Assembly: GCA_902168115.1 (NCBI GenBank)
Contig: CABHPB010000141.1
Location: 104,542-168,541 of the forward strand
Length of the DNA: 64,000 nucleotides
Direction: 5' to 3'
DNA from: an uncultured Methylopila sp.
GTDB lineage: Bacteria; Pseudomonadota; Alphaproteobacteria; Rhizobiales; Methylopilaceae
Shown here: piece by piece, positions 29,659 through 37,837 of the stretch
How positions within the stretch are numbered: position 1 is the stretch's first letter
Layout: each line of letters starts with the position of its first letter
Program-made: the position numbers and the translations under genes
Notes under the pieces: model-generated
What the model saw: the letters and a program-made list of their open reading frames with translations, nothing else
What the model was told of the DNA's origin: nothing
The model's database searches: none

Positions 29659-31366
29659 GAGGGCCGAATTCGGGTATCGGGTCCTGATCTGCGCCCCTTT
29701 CGGCCACGACGCCGGCAGCATGGCGTCGATGCTCGCAAGGGAAGGCTACGCGGCGATGGCCTGCCGCGACCTGACCGCGGTCGCCGCGGCGTTCGGCGAC
29801 GACGTCGGGGCGCTGCTGTTCACCGAAGAGGCGCTGGCCTCCGACCCGGCGCCCTTCGTCGCGGCGCTCGAAGCCCAGGAGCGCTGGTCGGACGTGCCGA
29901 TCGTGATGCTGGCCGCGCCGCGGACGAACTCCGTCTCCTGGCCGAAGGACACGGTGCGGCTCCGCCTTCCCGAGCAGGCGACGAACGTCGTCGTGCTGGA
30001 GCGGCCGCTCGGCGTGATCTCGCTGGTCAGCGCCGTCGCATCGGCGCTGAAGGCGCGGCAGAAGCAGTTCGTGATCCGCGACTTCATCGAGGAGCAGCAG
30101 CGGGCGGCGGACGTCCTCGAGGCCGAGGTGAAGGCGCGCACCAGCGAACTCGAGGAGGCGCTTGGCCGCCTCAAGTCCGAGATGGCCGAGCGCGCCCGCG
30201 CGGAGGACCAGCTTCGCCAGGCCCAGAAAATGGAGGCCGTCGGCCAGCTGACCGGCGGCATCGCCCACGACTTCAACAATATGCTGACCGGCATCATGGG
30301 CTCGCTCGACATCATCCGGCGGCGGATCGAGTCCGGCCGGCTCGACGACATCGACCGGTTCATGGACGCCGCGACCGCGTCCGCCCAGCGCGCCGCGAAC
30401 CTGACGCAGCGGCTGCTCGCCTTTTCGCGCCGCCAGTCGCTCGACGAGAAGCCGATCGACGCGAACGCGTTGATCCGCTCGCTGACGGACCTTCTGAGGC
30501 GCACGATCGGCGAGAACATCGAACTGCGCACCGAGCTCGCCGAGGACCTGCCGACGATCGTCGCCGACGCCAACCAGCTCGAGAACGCGATCATCAACCT
30601 CGCGATCAACGCCCGCGACGCGATGCGGGACGGCGGCGCCCTGTCGGTGTCGACCCGCATCGCCGGACAGGCGCCCGAGACCGCCGGCGGACGGCCCGAC
30701 GGCCGGTTCGTGTCGATCTCGATCAGCGACACCGGCGTCGGCATGGACGAGGCCACGGTGCGCCAGGTGTTCGAGCCGTTCTTCACCACCAAGCCGATCG
30801 GCCAGGGCACAGGGCTCGGCCTGTCGATGGTCTACGGCTTCGCGGACCAGAGCGGCGGCAAGGCCGAGATCTCGAGCGCCCTGGGCGAAGGCACGACCGT
30901 CACGATCCTGCTGCCGGCGAGCGAGGCCGAGATCTCCGGTCCCGCCTCCGAGCAAAGCGCGCCGCCGTCCTTGCACGGCGCCGGGGAAAGCGTCCTCGTC
31001 GTCGAGGACGAGCCGGCCGTGCGCCAGCTGCTGCGCGAAGTGCTGGAGGAGCTGGGCTACGAGACGGTCGAAGCGGCCAACGGACAGGCTGCGCTTCCGA
31101 TCCTGTCGTCGAAGCGTCGGCTCGATCTGCTGATCACCGACGTCGGCCTGCCGGGCATGAGCGGCCGGCAGCTTGCGGAGGCCGCCCGGAGCTCCCGGCC
31201 CGACATGCCGATCCTGTTCGTGACCGGCTATGCGGAGAAAGCCGCCGACCGGGCGGGCTTTCTCGGGCAGAACATGTCGATGATCACGAAGCCTTTCACG
31301 CTCGAGGTGGTCGCCCAGAAGGTGCGGTCGATGCTCGCCTCGACCGTGCCGGGCGGCGACGGATAG
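29609..31366 (+). CDS. Hybrid histidine kinase coupled to the KaiC-like ATPase
   Basis: The protein has about 585 residues with no membrane segment. The N-terminal 140 residues look like a receiver-type fold ([16 protein letters not shown]) that lacks a clear phosphorylation site. A coiled coil follows (about 155-205), then HisKA with H220 ([11 protein letters not shown]), HATPase ([33 protein letters not shown]) and a C-terminal receiver with D511 ([13 protein letters not shown]). The frame overlaps the KaiC-like gene by 50 nt; a TTG at 29648 would shorten the overlap. Tight coupling suggests the KaiC-like protein modulates this kinase, possibly by binding the pseudo-receiver, which is inference. 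Confidence 0.88.
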   Translation: MSDPAVRSWKTAKLAHRRAEFGYRVLICAPFGHDAGSMASMLAREGYAAMACRDLTAVAAAFGDDVGALLFTEEALASDPAPFVAALEAQERWSDVPIVMLAAPRTNSVSWPKDTVRLRLPEQATNVVVLERPLGVISLVSAVASALKARQKQFVIRDFIEEQQRAADVLEAEVKARTSELEEALGRLKSEMAERARAEDQLRQAQKMEAVGQLTGGIAHDFNNMLTGIMGSLDIIRRRIESGRLDDIDRFMDAATASAQRAANLTQRLLAFSRRQSLDEKPIDANALIRSLTDLLRRTIGENIELRTELAEDLPTIVADANQLENAIINLAINARDAMRDGGALSVSTRIAGQAPETAGGRPDGRFVSISISDTGVGMDEATVRQVFEPFFTTKPIGQGTGLGLSMVYGFADQSGGKAEISSALGEGTTVTILLPASEAEISGPASEQSAPPSLHGAGESVLVVEDEPAVRQLLREVLEELGYETVEAANGQAALPILSSKRRLDLLITDVGLPGMSGRQLAEAARSSRPDMPILFVTGYAEKAADRAGFLGQNMSMITKPFTLEVVAQKVRSMLASTVPGGDG

Positions 31367-31395
31367 CGCGAGACGAACGCCGCCGCCCGCCCCAG

Positions 31396-31427
31396 CGCCG
31401 CGCCCCATGGGCGGGCTCGGCGCGGCG
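31396..31427. terminator. Nine-base-pair hairpin between convergent genes
   Basis: CGCCGCGCC (31396-31404) pairs exactly with GGCGCGGCG (31419-31427) around a 14-nt loop. It lies between the kinase and the convergent PepSY gene and could act on both strands, but no T-run follows. Confidence 0.35.
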
Positions 31428-31478
31428 GCGGGTGCGGGCGGCCCGTGCCGTTTTGCTCGCAGGGCCGCCCGAGGCCGA

Positions 31479-31739
31479 TCAGTCGTCCAGATGCTCGTTC
31501 GAGATCGCGCCGGTGCGCGGGTCGATGTGGAACTCGTAGGTCTTGCCGTTCTTGACGCCCTTGGCTTCCCAGCGGCCGTCGTCGGCCTCGATCTCGGTCA
31601 CCTGTTCGAAGCCGGCGTCCTTGGCCTTCTGGGTCGCCTGCTCGATGCCGATCCAGTCCGCGCCGGGACGGTCGGCGAGCGCAGGGGCGGCGAGACCGAG
31701 GGTCAGGGCGGCGGCGAGAGCGATCTTGGCGCAAGTCAT
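31479..31739 (-). CDS. Small secreted PepSY-domain protein
   Basis: The protein has 86 residues with a signal peptide (MTCAKIALAAALTLGLAAPALA) and one PepSY domain: IGIEQATQKAKDAGF, then DDGRWEAKGVKNGKTYEFHI and DPRTGAI. PepSY domains are small periplasmic modules linked to protease inhibition or sensing. The ATG at 31739 has AAGGAG 8 nt upstream, which decides the start against the longer frame from 31793. It is divergent from a second PepSY gene and a two-component system, a common layout in which the PepSY protein is both target and modulator of the system (inference). Confidence 0.88.
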   Translation of the reverse strand: MTCAKIALAAALTLGLAAPALADRPGADWIGIEQATQKAKDAGFEQVTEIEADDGRWEAKGVKNGKTYEFHIDPRTGAISNEHLDD

Positions 31740-31850
31740 GGTGGAAGCTCCTTCGTGTGAACCGATGGAGCCCTTTTCGCAGCGCGCGCCCATGTTTCCC
31801 TGATAGGCTCTGTCAGCCGTTTATCAGCTTCGCGGGCGTAGCCTCCGGCC

Positions 31851-32150
31851 ATGCCGAAACCCCTTCTCGCGCTCGCCTGCGCCCTGAGCGTCGCGCTGGC
31901 CGTCCATCCCGCGCTCGCCGACGAGAGCGACCAGGACCTCGCGCGTCGCGCGCTGGAGCGCGGCGAGATCCGGCCGCTCGACCAGGTGCTCGACGCCGCC
32001 CGCAAGGCGCTGCCGGGCGACGTGGTCAAGGTCGAGCTCGACGAGGACGACGGCCGCTGGATCTACGAGATCAAGATCCTGACGCCCGGCGGCGAGCGGC
32101 GCGAGGTCGAGATCGACGCCAAGTCGCTGCAGATCCTGGAGATCGATTGA
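31851..32150 (+). CDS. Small secreted PepSY-domain protein
   Basis: The protein has 99 residues with a signal peptide (MPKPLLALACALSVALAVHPALA) and a PepSY domain (IRPLDQVLDAARKALPGDVV, then DDGRWIYEIKILTPGGERRE). It lies 2 nt upstream of the response-regulator gene, so it is the first gene of the operon and may be its periplasmic sensor partner. It shares only the domain pattern with the divergent PepSY protein at 31479-31739. Confidence 0.88.
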   Translation: MPKPLLALACALSVALAVHPALADESDQDLARRALERGEIRPLDQVLDAARKALPGDVVKVELDEDDGRWIYEIKILTPGGERREVEIDAKSLQILEID

Positions 32151-32152
32151 GA

Positions 32153-32818
32153 ATGCGCGTGCTGGTGGTCGAGGACGAGCCGCGCATCGCCGCCGACGTC
32201 AGGCGCGGCCTTGAGCGCGCGGGCTTCGCGGTGGACGTGGTGGGCGACGGCGTGAGCGCCTGGTTCCAGGCCGACGTCGAGACCTACGACGCCATGGTGC
32301 TGGACCTCGGCCTGCCGAAGCTCGACGGGCTCAGCGTCCTGAAGAAGCTCCGGGCCGCCGACAACACGACGCCGATCGTGATCCTGACCGCCCGCGACGG
32401 CTGGCGCGAGCGTGTGGACGGCATCAACGCCGGGGCCGACGACTATCTGCCCAAGCCATTCCGGATGGAGGAGCTGGTCGCGCGGCTCCACGCCGTGCTG
32501 AGGCGCTCGGTCGGGCAGGCCTCGCCGCTGATGCGCGTGGGCGAGCTCGAGCTGGACCCGCGGACGAAGCTCGTCACCGTGGCCGGCGAGACGCTGGCGC
32601 TGACGCCGCTCGAGTACCGGCTGCTGGCCTATCTCCTCCACCGTCGCGGCGACGTCGTGTCGGCCGGCGACCTGCTCGACCATGTGTATGAGAGCGGCTC
32701 CGACCGCGAGGCCAACGCCATCGAGGCGCTGATCGCGCGGCTCCGCCGGAAGCTCGGGCCGTCGCTGATCGAGACGCGGCGCGGCCACGGCTATGTCGTG
32801 CCGGCCGAAGCGCGGTGA
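32153..32818 (+). CDS. OmpR-family response regulator
   Basis: The protein has 221 residues. The receiver has E7/D8 and phospho-acceptor D51 (MVLDLGLPKLDG), with Lys in DDYLPKPF, then a winged-helix DNA-binding domain (about 130-218; LTPLEYRLLAYLLHRRGDVV, IEALIARLRRKLG, RRGHGYVV). It resembles PhoP/FeuP/QseB-type regulators. The stop overlaps the GTG start of the kinase gene. Together with PepSY genes and a downstream MgtC/SapB gene this recalls Mg2+/acid-responsive PhoPQ-type systems, though the signal is not known. Confidence 0.93.
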   Translation: MRVLVVEDEPRIAADVRRGLERAGFAVDVVGDGVSAWFQADVETYDAMVLDLGLPKLDGLSVLKKLRAADNTTPIVILTARDGWRERVDGINAGADDYLPKPFRMEELVARLHAVLRRSVGQASPLMRVGELELDPRTKLVTVAGETLALTPLEYRLLAYLLHRRGDVVSAGDLLDHVYESGSDREANAIEALIARLRRKLGPSLIETRRGHGYVVPAEAR

Positions 32819-34167
32819 CGCGAGGCTCGCTCCGGCTCCGCCTCAGCGTCGCGGCCGCCGGCCTCGTGGCGCTGGCCCTGGCGCTCGGCGGCGCCGGGCT
32901 GTTCCTGATCTTCGAGGCGGCGCTCGACCGTCGCACCGCCGACGAGCTGAACCATACGGCCAGACTCCTTGCGGGCGGCGTCGGTTTCGACCCGTCGGGC
33001 GCGATCGTGGTCGAGACCCCTCCCGCCGACCCGCGCTATGCGACGCCCTATGGCGGCCTGTACTGGCAGATCGAAAGCCAGGGCAGGAAGCCGCTGCGCT
33101 CCCGCTCGCTGTGGGACCGGAGTATCGCCCTGCCGCGCGCGCCCGACGCCGACATGGCCCATCACGCGACGACCGACCTCGAGGGCTTCGACGGGCGGCC
33201 GCTCATCGCCGTGTTCCGGACGGTGCGGATCGCATCGGCGCCGGACAGGCCGCTGGTGGTCATCACCGTCGCGATGGACCGCGGCCAGCTCGCCGCGAGC
33301 CGCGAAATGGTGCTGCGCCTCCTGCCCGTCTCGCTCGGCGCGCTCGGGCTTCTTCTGGCGATCGCCATGGCGGCCTTCGTGCATCGCGCTCTCAGCCCGT
33401 TCCGGACGTTGCGCGCGGAACTGCAGCGCGTCCATGACGGCCGCGACGAGCGCCTGCACGGAAGCTATCCGAGCGAAGTCCAGCCGCTGGTCGACGATCT
33501 CAACCGCCTCGTCGCCCAGCAGGAAACGGCCCTCGGGCGCGCCCGCACGCAGGCCGCCGACATGGCGCATGGGCTCAAGACGCCGCTGGCGGTGCTGGAC
33601 GCGCTGGCCCGCCGGATCGAGGACAGCCATCCGGCGCTCGGCGCCGAGATCGACGAGCAGTCGCTCGCGATGCAGGAGCAGGTGTCGCGCGCCCTCGCCC
33701 GGGCCCGGAGCGCGACCGCGGCGGGGCTGCAGAAGCGCGCGACCCCCGTCGCGCCGGTGCTGGACCAGCTGGTCGCGGCGATGAGGCGCCTGCCCGGCTC
33801 CGGGCGGATCGCGTGGCGCGTCGACGCCCAGCCCGGCGCGCTCTATCCGGCCTCCGAGGGCGAGCTTCTGGAGATGCTCGGCAACCTCGTGGACAACGCG
33901 CGCAAATGGGCGAAGGGCGCCGTGGCGATCGGCGTGGTCGCCAAGGCCGGCGCCGGGACGATCACGATCGAGGACGACGGTCCGGGCATGGCGGCCTCCG
34001 AGATCGCTGCGATCGACCGCGGTCGGCGCTGGGACGAGGCGACGCCGGGCACCGGCTTCGGGCTCGCGATCACGCGCGACCTCGCCGCCTCGACCGGCGG
34101 GCGGCTGCGCCTGTCGGCCGGATCCTTGGGCGGCCTTCGCGCCACGATCGAATGGGAGAACGGATGA
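32815..34167 (+). CDS. Membrane sensor histidine kinase partner of the OmpR-type regulator
   Basis: The protein has 450 residues. A first membrane helix (about 9-33), a periplasmic sensor region of about 130 residues, a second helix (about 172-192), HAMP-like segment, HisKA with H252 (AADMAHGLKTPLAVL) and an HATPase domain (GNLVDNARKWAK, DDGPGM, GTGFGLAI) are visible. The start is GTG 32815, overlapping the regulator stop by 4 nt; its own stop overlaps the DUF930 gene start. It presumably phosphorylates the regulator at 32153-32818 in response to an envelope signal, possibly through the PepSY proteins. Confidence 0.92.
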   Translation: MTRGSLRLRLSVAAAGLVALALALGGAGLFLIFEAALDRRTADELNHTARLLAGGVGFDPSGAIVVETPPADPRYATPYGGLYWQIESQGRKPLRSRSLWDRSIALPRAPDADMAHHATTDLEGFDGRPLIAVFRTVRIASAPDRPLVVITVAMDRGQLAASREMVLRLLPVSLGALGLLLAIAMAAFVHRALSPFRTLRAELQRVHDGRDERLHGSYPSEVQPLVDDLNRLVAQQETALGRARTQAADMAHGLKTPLAVLDALARRIEDSHPALGAEIDEQSLAMQEQVSRALARARSATAAGLQKRATPVAPVLDQLVAAMRRLPGSGRIAWRVDAQPGALYPASEGELLEMLGNLVDNARKWAKGAVAIGVVAKAGAGTITIEDDGPGMAASEIAAIDRGRRWDEATPGTGFGLAITRDLAASTGGRLRLSAGSLGGLRATIEWENG

Positions 34168-34556
34168 GATTCACGTCCGGCCTCGCGGCCCTCGCGCTCG
34201 CGGCGAGCCTCGCACCGGCCGCGGCGCTCGAGAAATCGCTCGAGGCCAGCCTGATGAGGCTCGATCCCGAGACCCGCTTCCACCAGCTCTGCGACATCGA
34301 GACGATGCGGCGGATCTCGGCCTCGGACGGCCCGCTCCATCCCGACCGCATGGTGATGGACGCCGAGCGGGAGGCGGAGCTCGCCGGCGACGAGATCGTC
34401 GGCCGAGGCGCCGCGATCCGCAGCCGCGGACGCTGGTATCGGCTCACCTTCCGCTGCCGGGCGACGCCCGACCGGCTGAAGGTGCTCGAACTCGACTACC
34501 GGATCGGGGCGGCGATCCCCGAGAGCCGCTGGGAGGAGATCGGGCTCTGGCGGTGA
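34164..34556 (+). CDS. DUF930-type secreted protein
   Basis: The protein has 130 residues with a signal peptide (MRFTSGLAALALAASLAPAAA). The mature part begins LEKSLEASLMRLDPETRFHQ and CDIETMRRIS, the pattern I recall for DUF930 proteins of Hyphomicrobiales. A second Cys (LTFRCRATPD) may pair with the first. The function is unknown. It is translationally coupled to the sensor kinase (ATGA) and followed 21 nt later by the MgtC/SapB gene, so it probably belongs to the same envelope-stress operon. Confidence 0.8.
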   Translation: MRFTSGLAALALAASLAPAAALEKSLEASLMRLDPETRFHQLCDIETMRRISASDGPLHPDRMVMDAEREAELAGDEIVGRGAAIRSRGRWYRLTFRCRATPDRLKVLELDYRIGAAIPESRWEEIGLWR

Positions 34557-34577
34557 GCTGAAGCGCAGGAGATCGCG

Positions 34578-35255
34578 ATGACGAACGCCGAACTGGTGAT
34601 GCGCCTCGGGGCCGCGGCCGCCGCGGGCGGCGTGGTCGGGGTGGAGCGGGAGCGCCTGCAATGGGCCGCCGGCCTCAGGACCCACATGATGGTCTGCGTG
34701 GGCGCCTGCCTCGCCATGATCGTCTCGGCCTACGGCTTCGACGACATCCGCGCGGCCGGACAGGTCTCGTTCGATCCCTCGCGCGTCGCGGCTCAGGTGA
34801 TCTCCGGGGTCAGCTTCCTCGGCGCCGGCACGATCCTGTTGCGCGGCGAGGTCGTGCGCGGCCTGACCACCGCGGCCAGCATCTGGGGCGTGGCGGCGAT
34901 CGGGCTCGCGATCGGCGGGGGCCTCTATGTGGCGGGCGTCGCCGCGACCCTGATCATCATCGGCATCCTGGCGGGCGTGAAGCCGCTGGAGGACCGCTAT
35001 CGCGACAGCATGCGCAGCCGGGCCCTGACCTTCGTCGCGCCGCGCGGCGCGCTGACCATCGACAAGCTGATCGAGGTCGCGGGGCCCCGCGCCTCGCGGG
35101 TGCGGACCTTCGTGGCGCGCCCGGCGGACGAGGACGGGGTGGACGAGATCGTCGTCACCTTCGTGCGGCTGTCGCAGACGAGCGTCGACGAGATCGCCGC
35201 GAAGGTCGCGGCGCTGCCCGGCGTGACGGCGCGAAGGCGCGAGCGCGACGGCTGA
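34578..35255 (+). CDS. MgtC/SapB family membrane protein
   Basis: The protein has 225 residues with four or five membrane segments in the first 140 residues, including the family motifs GGVVGVERERLQWAAGLRTH and QVISGVSFLGAGTILLRG, and LTTAASIWGVAAIGLAIGGG. A soluble C-terminal domain (about 150-220) resembles an ACT-like fold. MgtC proteins act in adaptation to low Mg2+ and modulate membrane ATPase activity in several bacteria. AGGAG lies 8 nt before the ATG. It ends the operon that starts with the PepSY gene at 31851. Confidence 0.92.
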   Translation: MTNAELVMRLGAAAAAGGVVGVERERLQWAAGLRTHMMVCVGACLAMIVSAYGFDDIRAAGQVSFDPSRVAAQVISGVSFLGAGTILLRGEVVRGLTTAASIWGVAAIGLAIGGGLYVAGVAATLIIIGILAGVKPLEDRYRDSMRSRALTFVAPRGALTIDKLIEVAGPRASRVRTFVARPADEDGVDEIVVTFVRLSQTSVDEIAAKVAALPGVTARRRERDG

Positions 35256-35409
35256 CCGCCCGTTCGCCGGTGAGCCTTCTCGCAGCCTAAGCAGTTACCC
35301 GGATACTGCCGACGATCCGGACCGCCTACGCTTTTTCGCTGGCGTTCCGACGATGTGGCGTCAATGATCGGCGCGCGGGTCGCATCAGTTCGGCGCATGG
35401 CATAGCGGT

Positions 35410-36402
35410 ATGGATAGACTGCGCTTTTCGAGCGATGCGCCTGCGCTCGCCGATGACGAAGGCTTCGGCGCCTATCACGATCTCTATTCGACTGTGGCCG
35501 ACGCCGAGCGGCTCGACCGGTCGTTCGCGGTCGAGGTCGAGGGGCGGCGGCTGAACGAGCTGCTGCTGTTCGACCGCAGCATGCGGGGCGTGCGCCATGT
35601 CCGCTCGGACAAGCGGGTCCTGCGCAACGGCTTCGACCATTTCACCGTGCAGATCCCGCTCGCCGGCGAGCTGCTGGTCTCGGCGGGCGGCGCGAGGAAG
35701 CGTGCAGGGCCCGGCGAGGCCGTGCTGATCGACATGAACCGCCCGATGGCGACCGAGGCGCAAAGCGCCCGCGTCCTCACGCTCTCGACCCCGCGCCGGG
35801 TGGTCGAGGAGGCCGCAGGCGAGGCCGACGGGCTGCACGGCGTCGTTCTGCCCCGCGAGCGGGCGGCGCTGCTGACGGACTTCCTCGCCTCGACGCTGCG
35901 CAATTCGAGCGCTTACGGCGTCTCGGACGAAGGCCGGATCGCCGCGGTCGCGCTCGAACTGCTGCGGCTCGCCATGGCCGAGCGCTTCGCGGACGATCGG
36001 GTTCTCGGCGAGGACGCGTCCGAGGCCGTCTGCCGGCGTCGCGCGCGCGCCTTCATCGACGCCAACCTCTCCGCCGGGCCGAACGAGGTCGCCCGCGCGA
36101 TCGGACGGTCGCGCTCGGCGCTCTACCGCGCCTTTGAGGCGAGCGGCGGCGTCGCGCGCTTCATCCGCTCGCGGCGCGTGGCGCGGATCCGGGCGCTGCT
36201 GTCGCGACCCGACGAGATCCGCAAGATCGCCGAACTCGCCTACGAGGCGGGCTTCGCCAGCGACAGCGACGCCATCCGCGCCTTCCGCGCCGCCTATAAC
36301 GTGACGCCCGGCGAGTTCCGCGCCGGACGGCGGCTCGCGGCGCCGGCCGCGCCGGAACCGGCCGCGCCGAGCTTCGAACGCTGGTGGAACGGCCTGCGCT
36401 GA
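35410..36402 (+). CDS. AraC-family transcriptional regulator
   Basis: The protein has 330 residues. The N-terminal region (about 25-180) resembles an AraC-binding-like sensory domain (LDRSFAVEVEGRRLNELLLF). The C-terminal AraC DNA-binding domain (about 215-315) has two HTH units, SAGPNEVARAIGRSRSALYR and IRKIAELAYEAGFASDSDAI, then FRAAYNVTPGEFR. It sits 19 nt before an MFS transporter gene on the same strand and probably controls it. No RBS is obvious beyond weak purines at the ATG; the effector is unknown. Confidence 0.9.
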   Translation: MDRLRFSSDAPALADDEGFGAYHDLYSTVADAERLDRSFAVEVEGRRLNELLLFDRSMRGVRHVRSDKRVLRNGFDHFTVQIPLAGELLVSAGGARKRAGPGEAVLIDMNRPMATEAQSARVLTLSTPRRVVEEAAGEADGLHGVVLPRERAALLTDFLASTLRNSSAYGVSDEGRIAAVALELLRLAMAERFADDRVLGEDASEAVCRRRARAFIDANLSAGPNEVARAIGRSRSALYRAFEASGGVARFIRSRRVARIRALLSRPDEIRKIAELAYEAGFASDSDAIRAFRAAYNVTPGEFRAGRRLAAPAAPEPAAPSFERWWNGLR

Positions 36403-36421
36403 CGGCCCAGCAGGTTCCGTC

Positions 36422-37678
36422 GTGACCGTTCCTTCGACGCCGGCCGCGGCGCGCGCTGGGTGGGGCGCGGTCGTCGTCCTCGCTTTCGCCCATCTGTCGG
36501 CCTTCACCGACCGCTACCTGCCGGCGCTGGTCGCCCCTGCGCTGAGGACCGATCTCAGCCTCACCGACTTCGAGATCGGGCTGCTGCAGGGCTCGGCTTT
36601 CGTGCTCGTCTATGCGTTCGGGACGCTGGCCTTCGGCGGCCTGGCCGACCGCGGGCGGCGTGTCGCCATCGTGGCGCTGAGCGCATGCCTGTGGACCCTC
36701 GCGGCCCTCGCCTTCGCCTTCGCGGCGACCTTCGGCCAGATGTTCGCAGCAAGGCTCGCGCTCGGCCTCGCGCAGGCGGCGCTGTCGCCCGCCGCGCTCT
36801 CGCTGATCGGCGCCTATGCGCCGCGTGGGAGCATCGGGCGCGCGGTCTCGATCTACACGTCGGGCTCGACCCTCGGCCGGTCCGCCGCGCTGCTCGGCGG
36901 CGGGGCGCTGCTCGCTTTGCTCGCGACCCACGATCCGTTCGGGCCGGGCGTCCCGCACTGGCGGCTGGCGCTCGCGCTCGCGAGCCTGCCGAACATCATC
37001 CTGATCGTCGCGCTGCTGATGTTGAGGGAGCCGCCCGCGCCGCGCGCGGCGAGGCCCGCGCCGTGGCTCGGCTGGCTGAGGCGCCATGCGGGGCGCTACG
37101 CGCTCCATATCGCCGCGGCGGGCGCCGCGACCTTCATCATCCAGTCCGCGACCGCCTGGACGACGACCGTGCTGGTGCGCCGGGACGGGCTGTCGATCGC
37201 CGAGGCCGGCGTCGTGTTCGGCGTCGTCGTGCTGCTGGCGGCGCCCGCCGGACACCTCACCGGCGGCTGGCTGCTCGACCGCCTGCGCGGAAGATTCCGA
37301 CACCGGGCGCCGCATGTCGTTCTGGCCGCAAGCTTCGCGGCCACGCTGCCGGCGGCAGCGCTGTTCTGCCTGTCGTCGTCCAAGGCTATGGCCCTGGCGG
37401 GGCTATTCGCGCTGACCTATGCGCTCGGCCCGGCGACGCCTGCGGGCTTCAGCGGAATCCAGACCATGACGCCGCGCCGGATGCGCGCCCGGGCGAGCGC
37501 GCTGTTCCTCTGCTGCATCACGCTGATCGGCTTCGGCCTCGGTCCGCCGGTCGTGGGCTTCCTCACCGACCGGGCGTTCGGCGCGGAGCGCGTCCACCTC
37601 TCGCTGCTCGCGGCGATCTGCGCCGCGGCGAGCCTCGGCCTCGCGCTCTGCGCGGCGAGAATTTCGCAGCCGCGCTGA
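36422..37678 (+). CDS. Major facilitator superfamily transporter
   Basis: The protein has 418 residues with twelve hydrophobic segments. The first cytoplasmic-loop motif reads GGLADRGRRVAI (between TM2 and TM3), a standard MFS signature, and a second half begins around AGRYALHIAAAG. The early DRYLPALVAPALR segment resembles spinster/hexuronate-type MFS carriers, but the substrate cannot be assigned. The start is GTG 36422. It is downstream of the AraC-type regulator gene, and likely in one operon with it. Confidence 0.88.
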   Translation: MTVPSTPAAARAGWGAVVVLAFAHLSAFTDRYLPALVAPALRTDLSLTDFEIGLLQGSAFVLVYAFGTLAFGGLADRGRRVAIVALSACLWTLAALAFAFAATFGQMFAARLALGLAQAALSPAALSLIGAYAPRGSIGRAVSIYTSGSTLGRSAALLGGGALLALLATHDPFGPGVPHWRLALALASLPNIILIVALLMLREPPAPRAARPAPWLGWLRRHAGRYALHIAAAGAATFIIQSATAWTTTVLVRRDGLSIAEAGVVFGVVVLLAAPAGHLTGGWLLDRLRGRFRHRAPHVVLAASFAATLPAAALFCLSSSKAMALAGLFALTYALGPATPAGFSGIQTMTPRRMRARASALFLCCITLIGFGLGPPVVGFLTDRAFGAERVHLSLLAAICAAASLGLALCAARISQPR

Positions 37679-37837
37679 CCGCCGGTCACGCCTCGCAGGT
37701 CTGCAGCAGTTTGGGACGCCCTGTCGATGGATTGGGACGCCTGGTCAATGCGGGCCTGCGGGCGTGGAGGTAATTTCGTGCCCATGAAGGGCGTGGCCGT
37801 CTGTGGCCAATGAGGCGCCGGGCGGGAAACACACATC

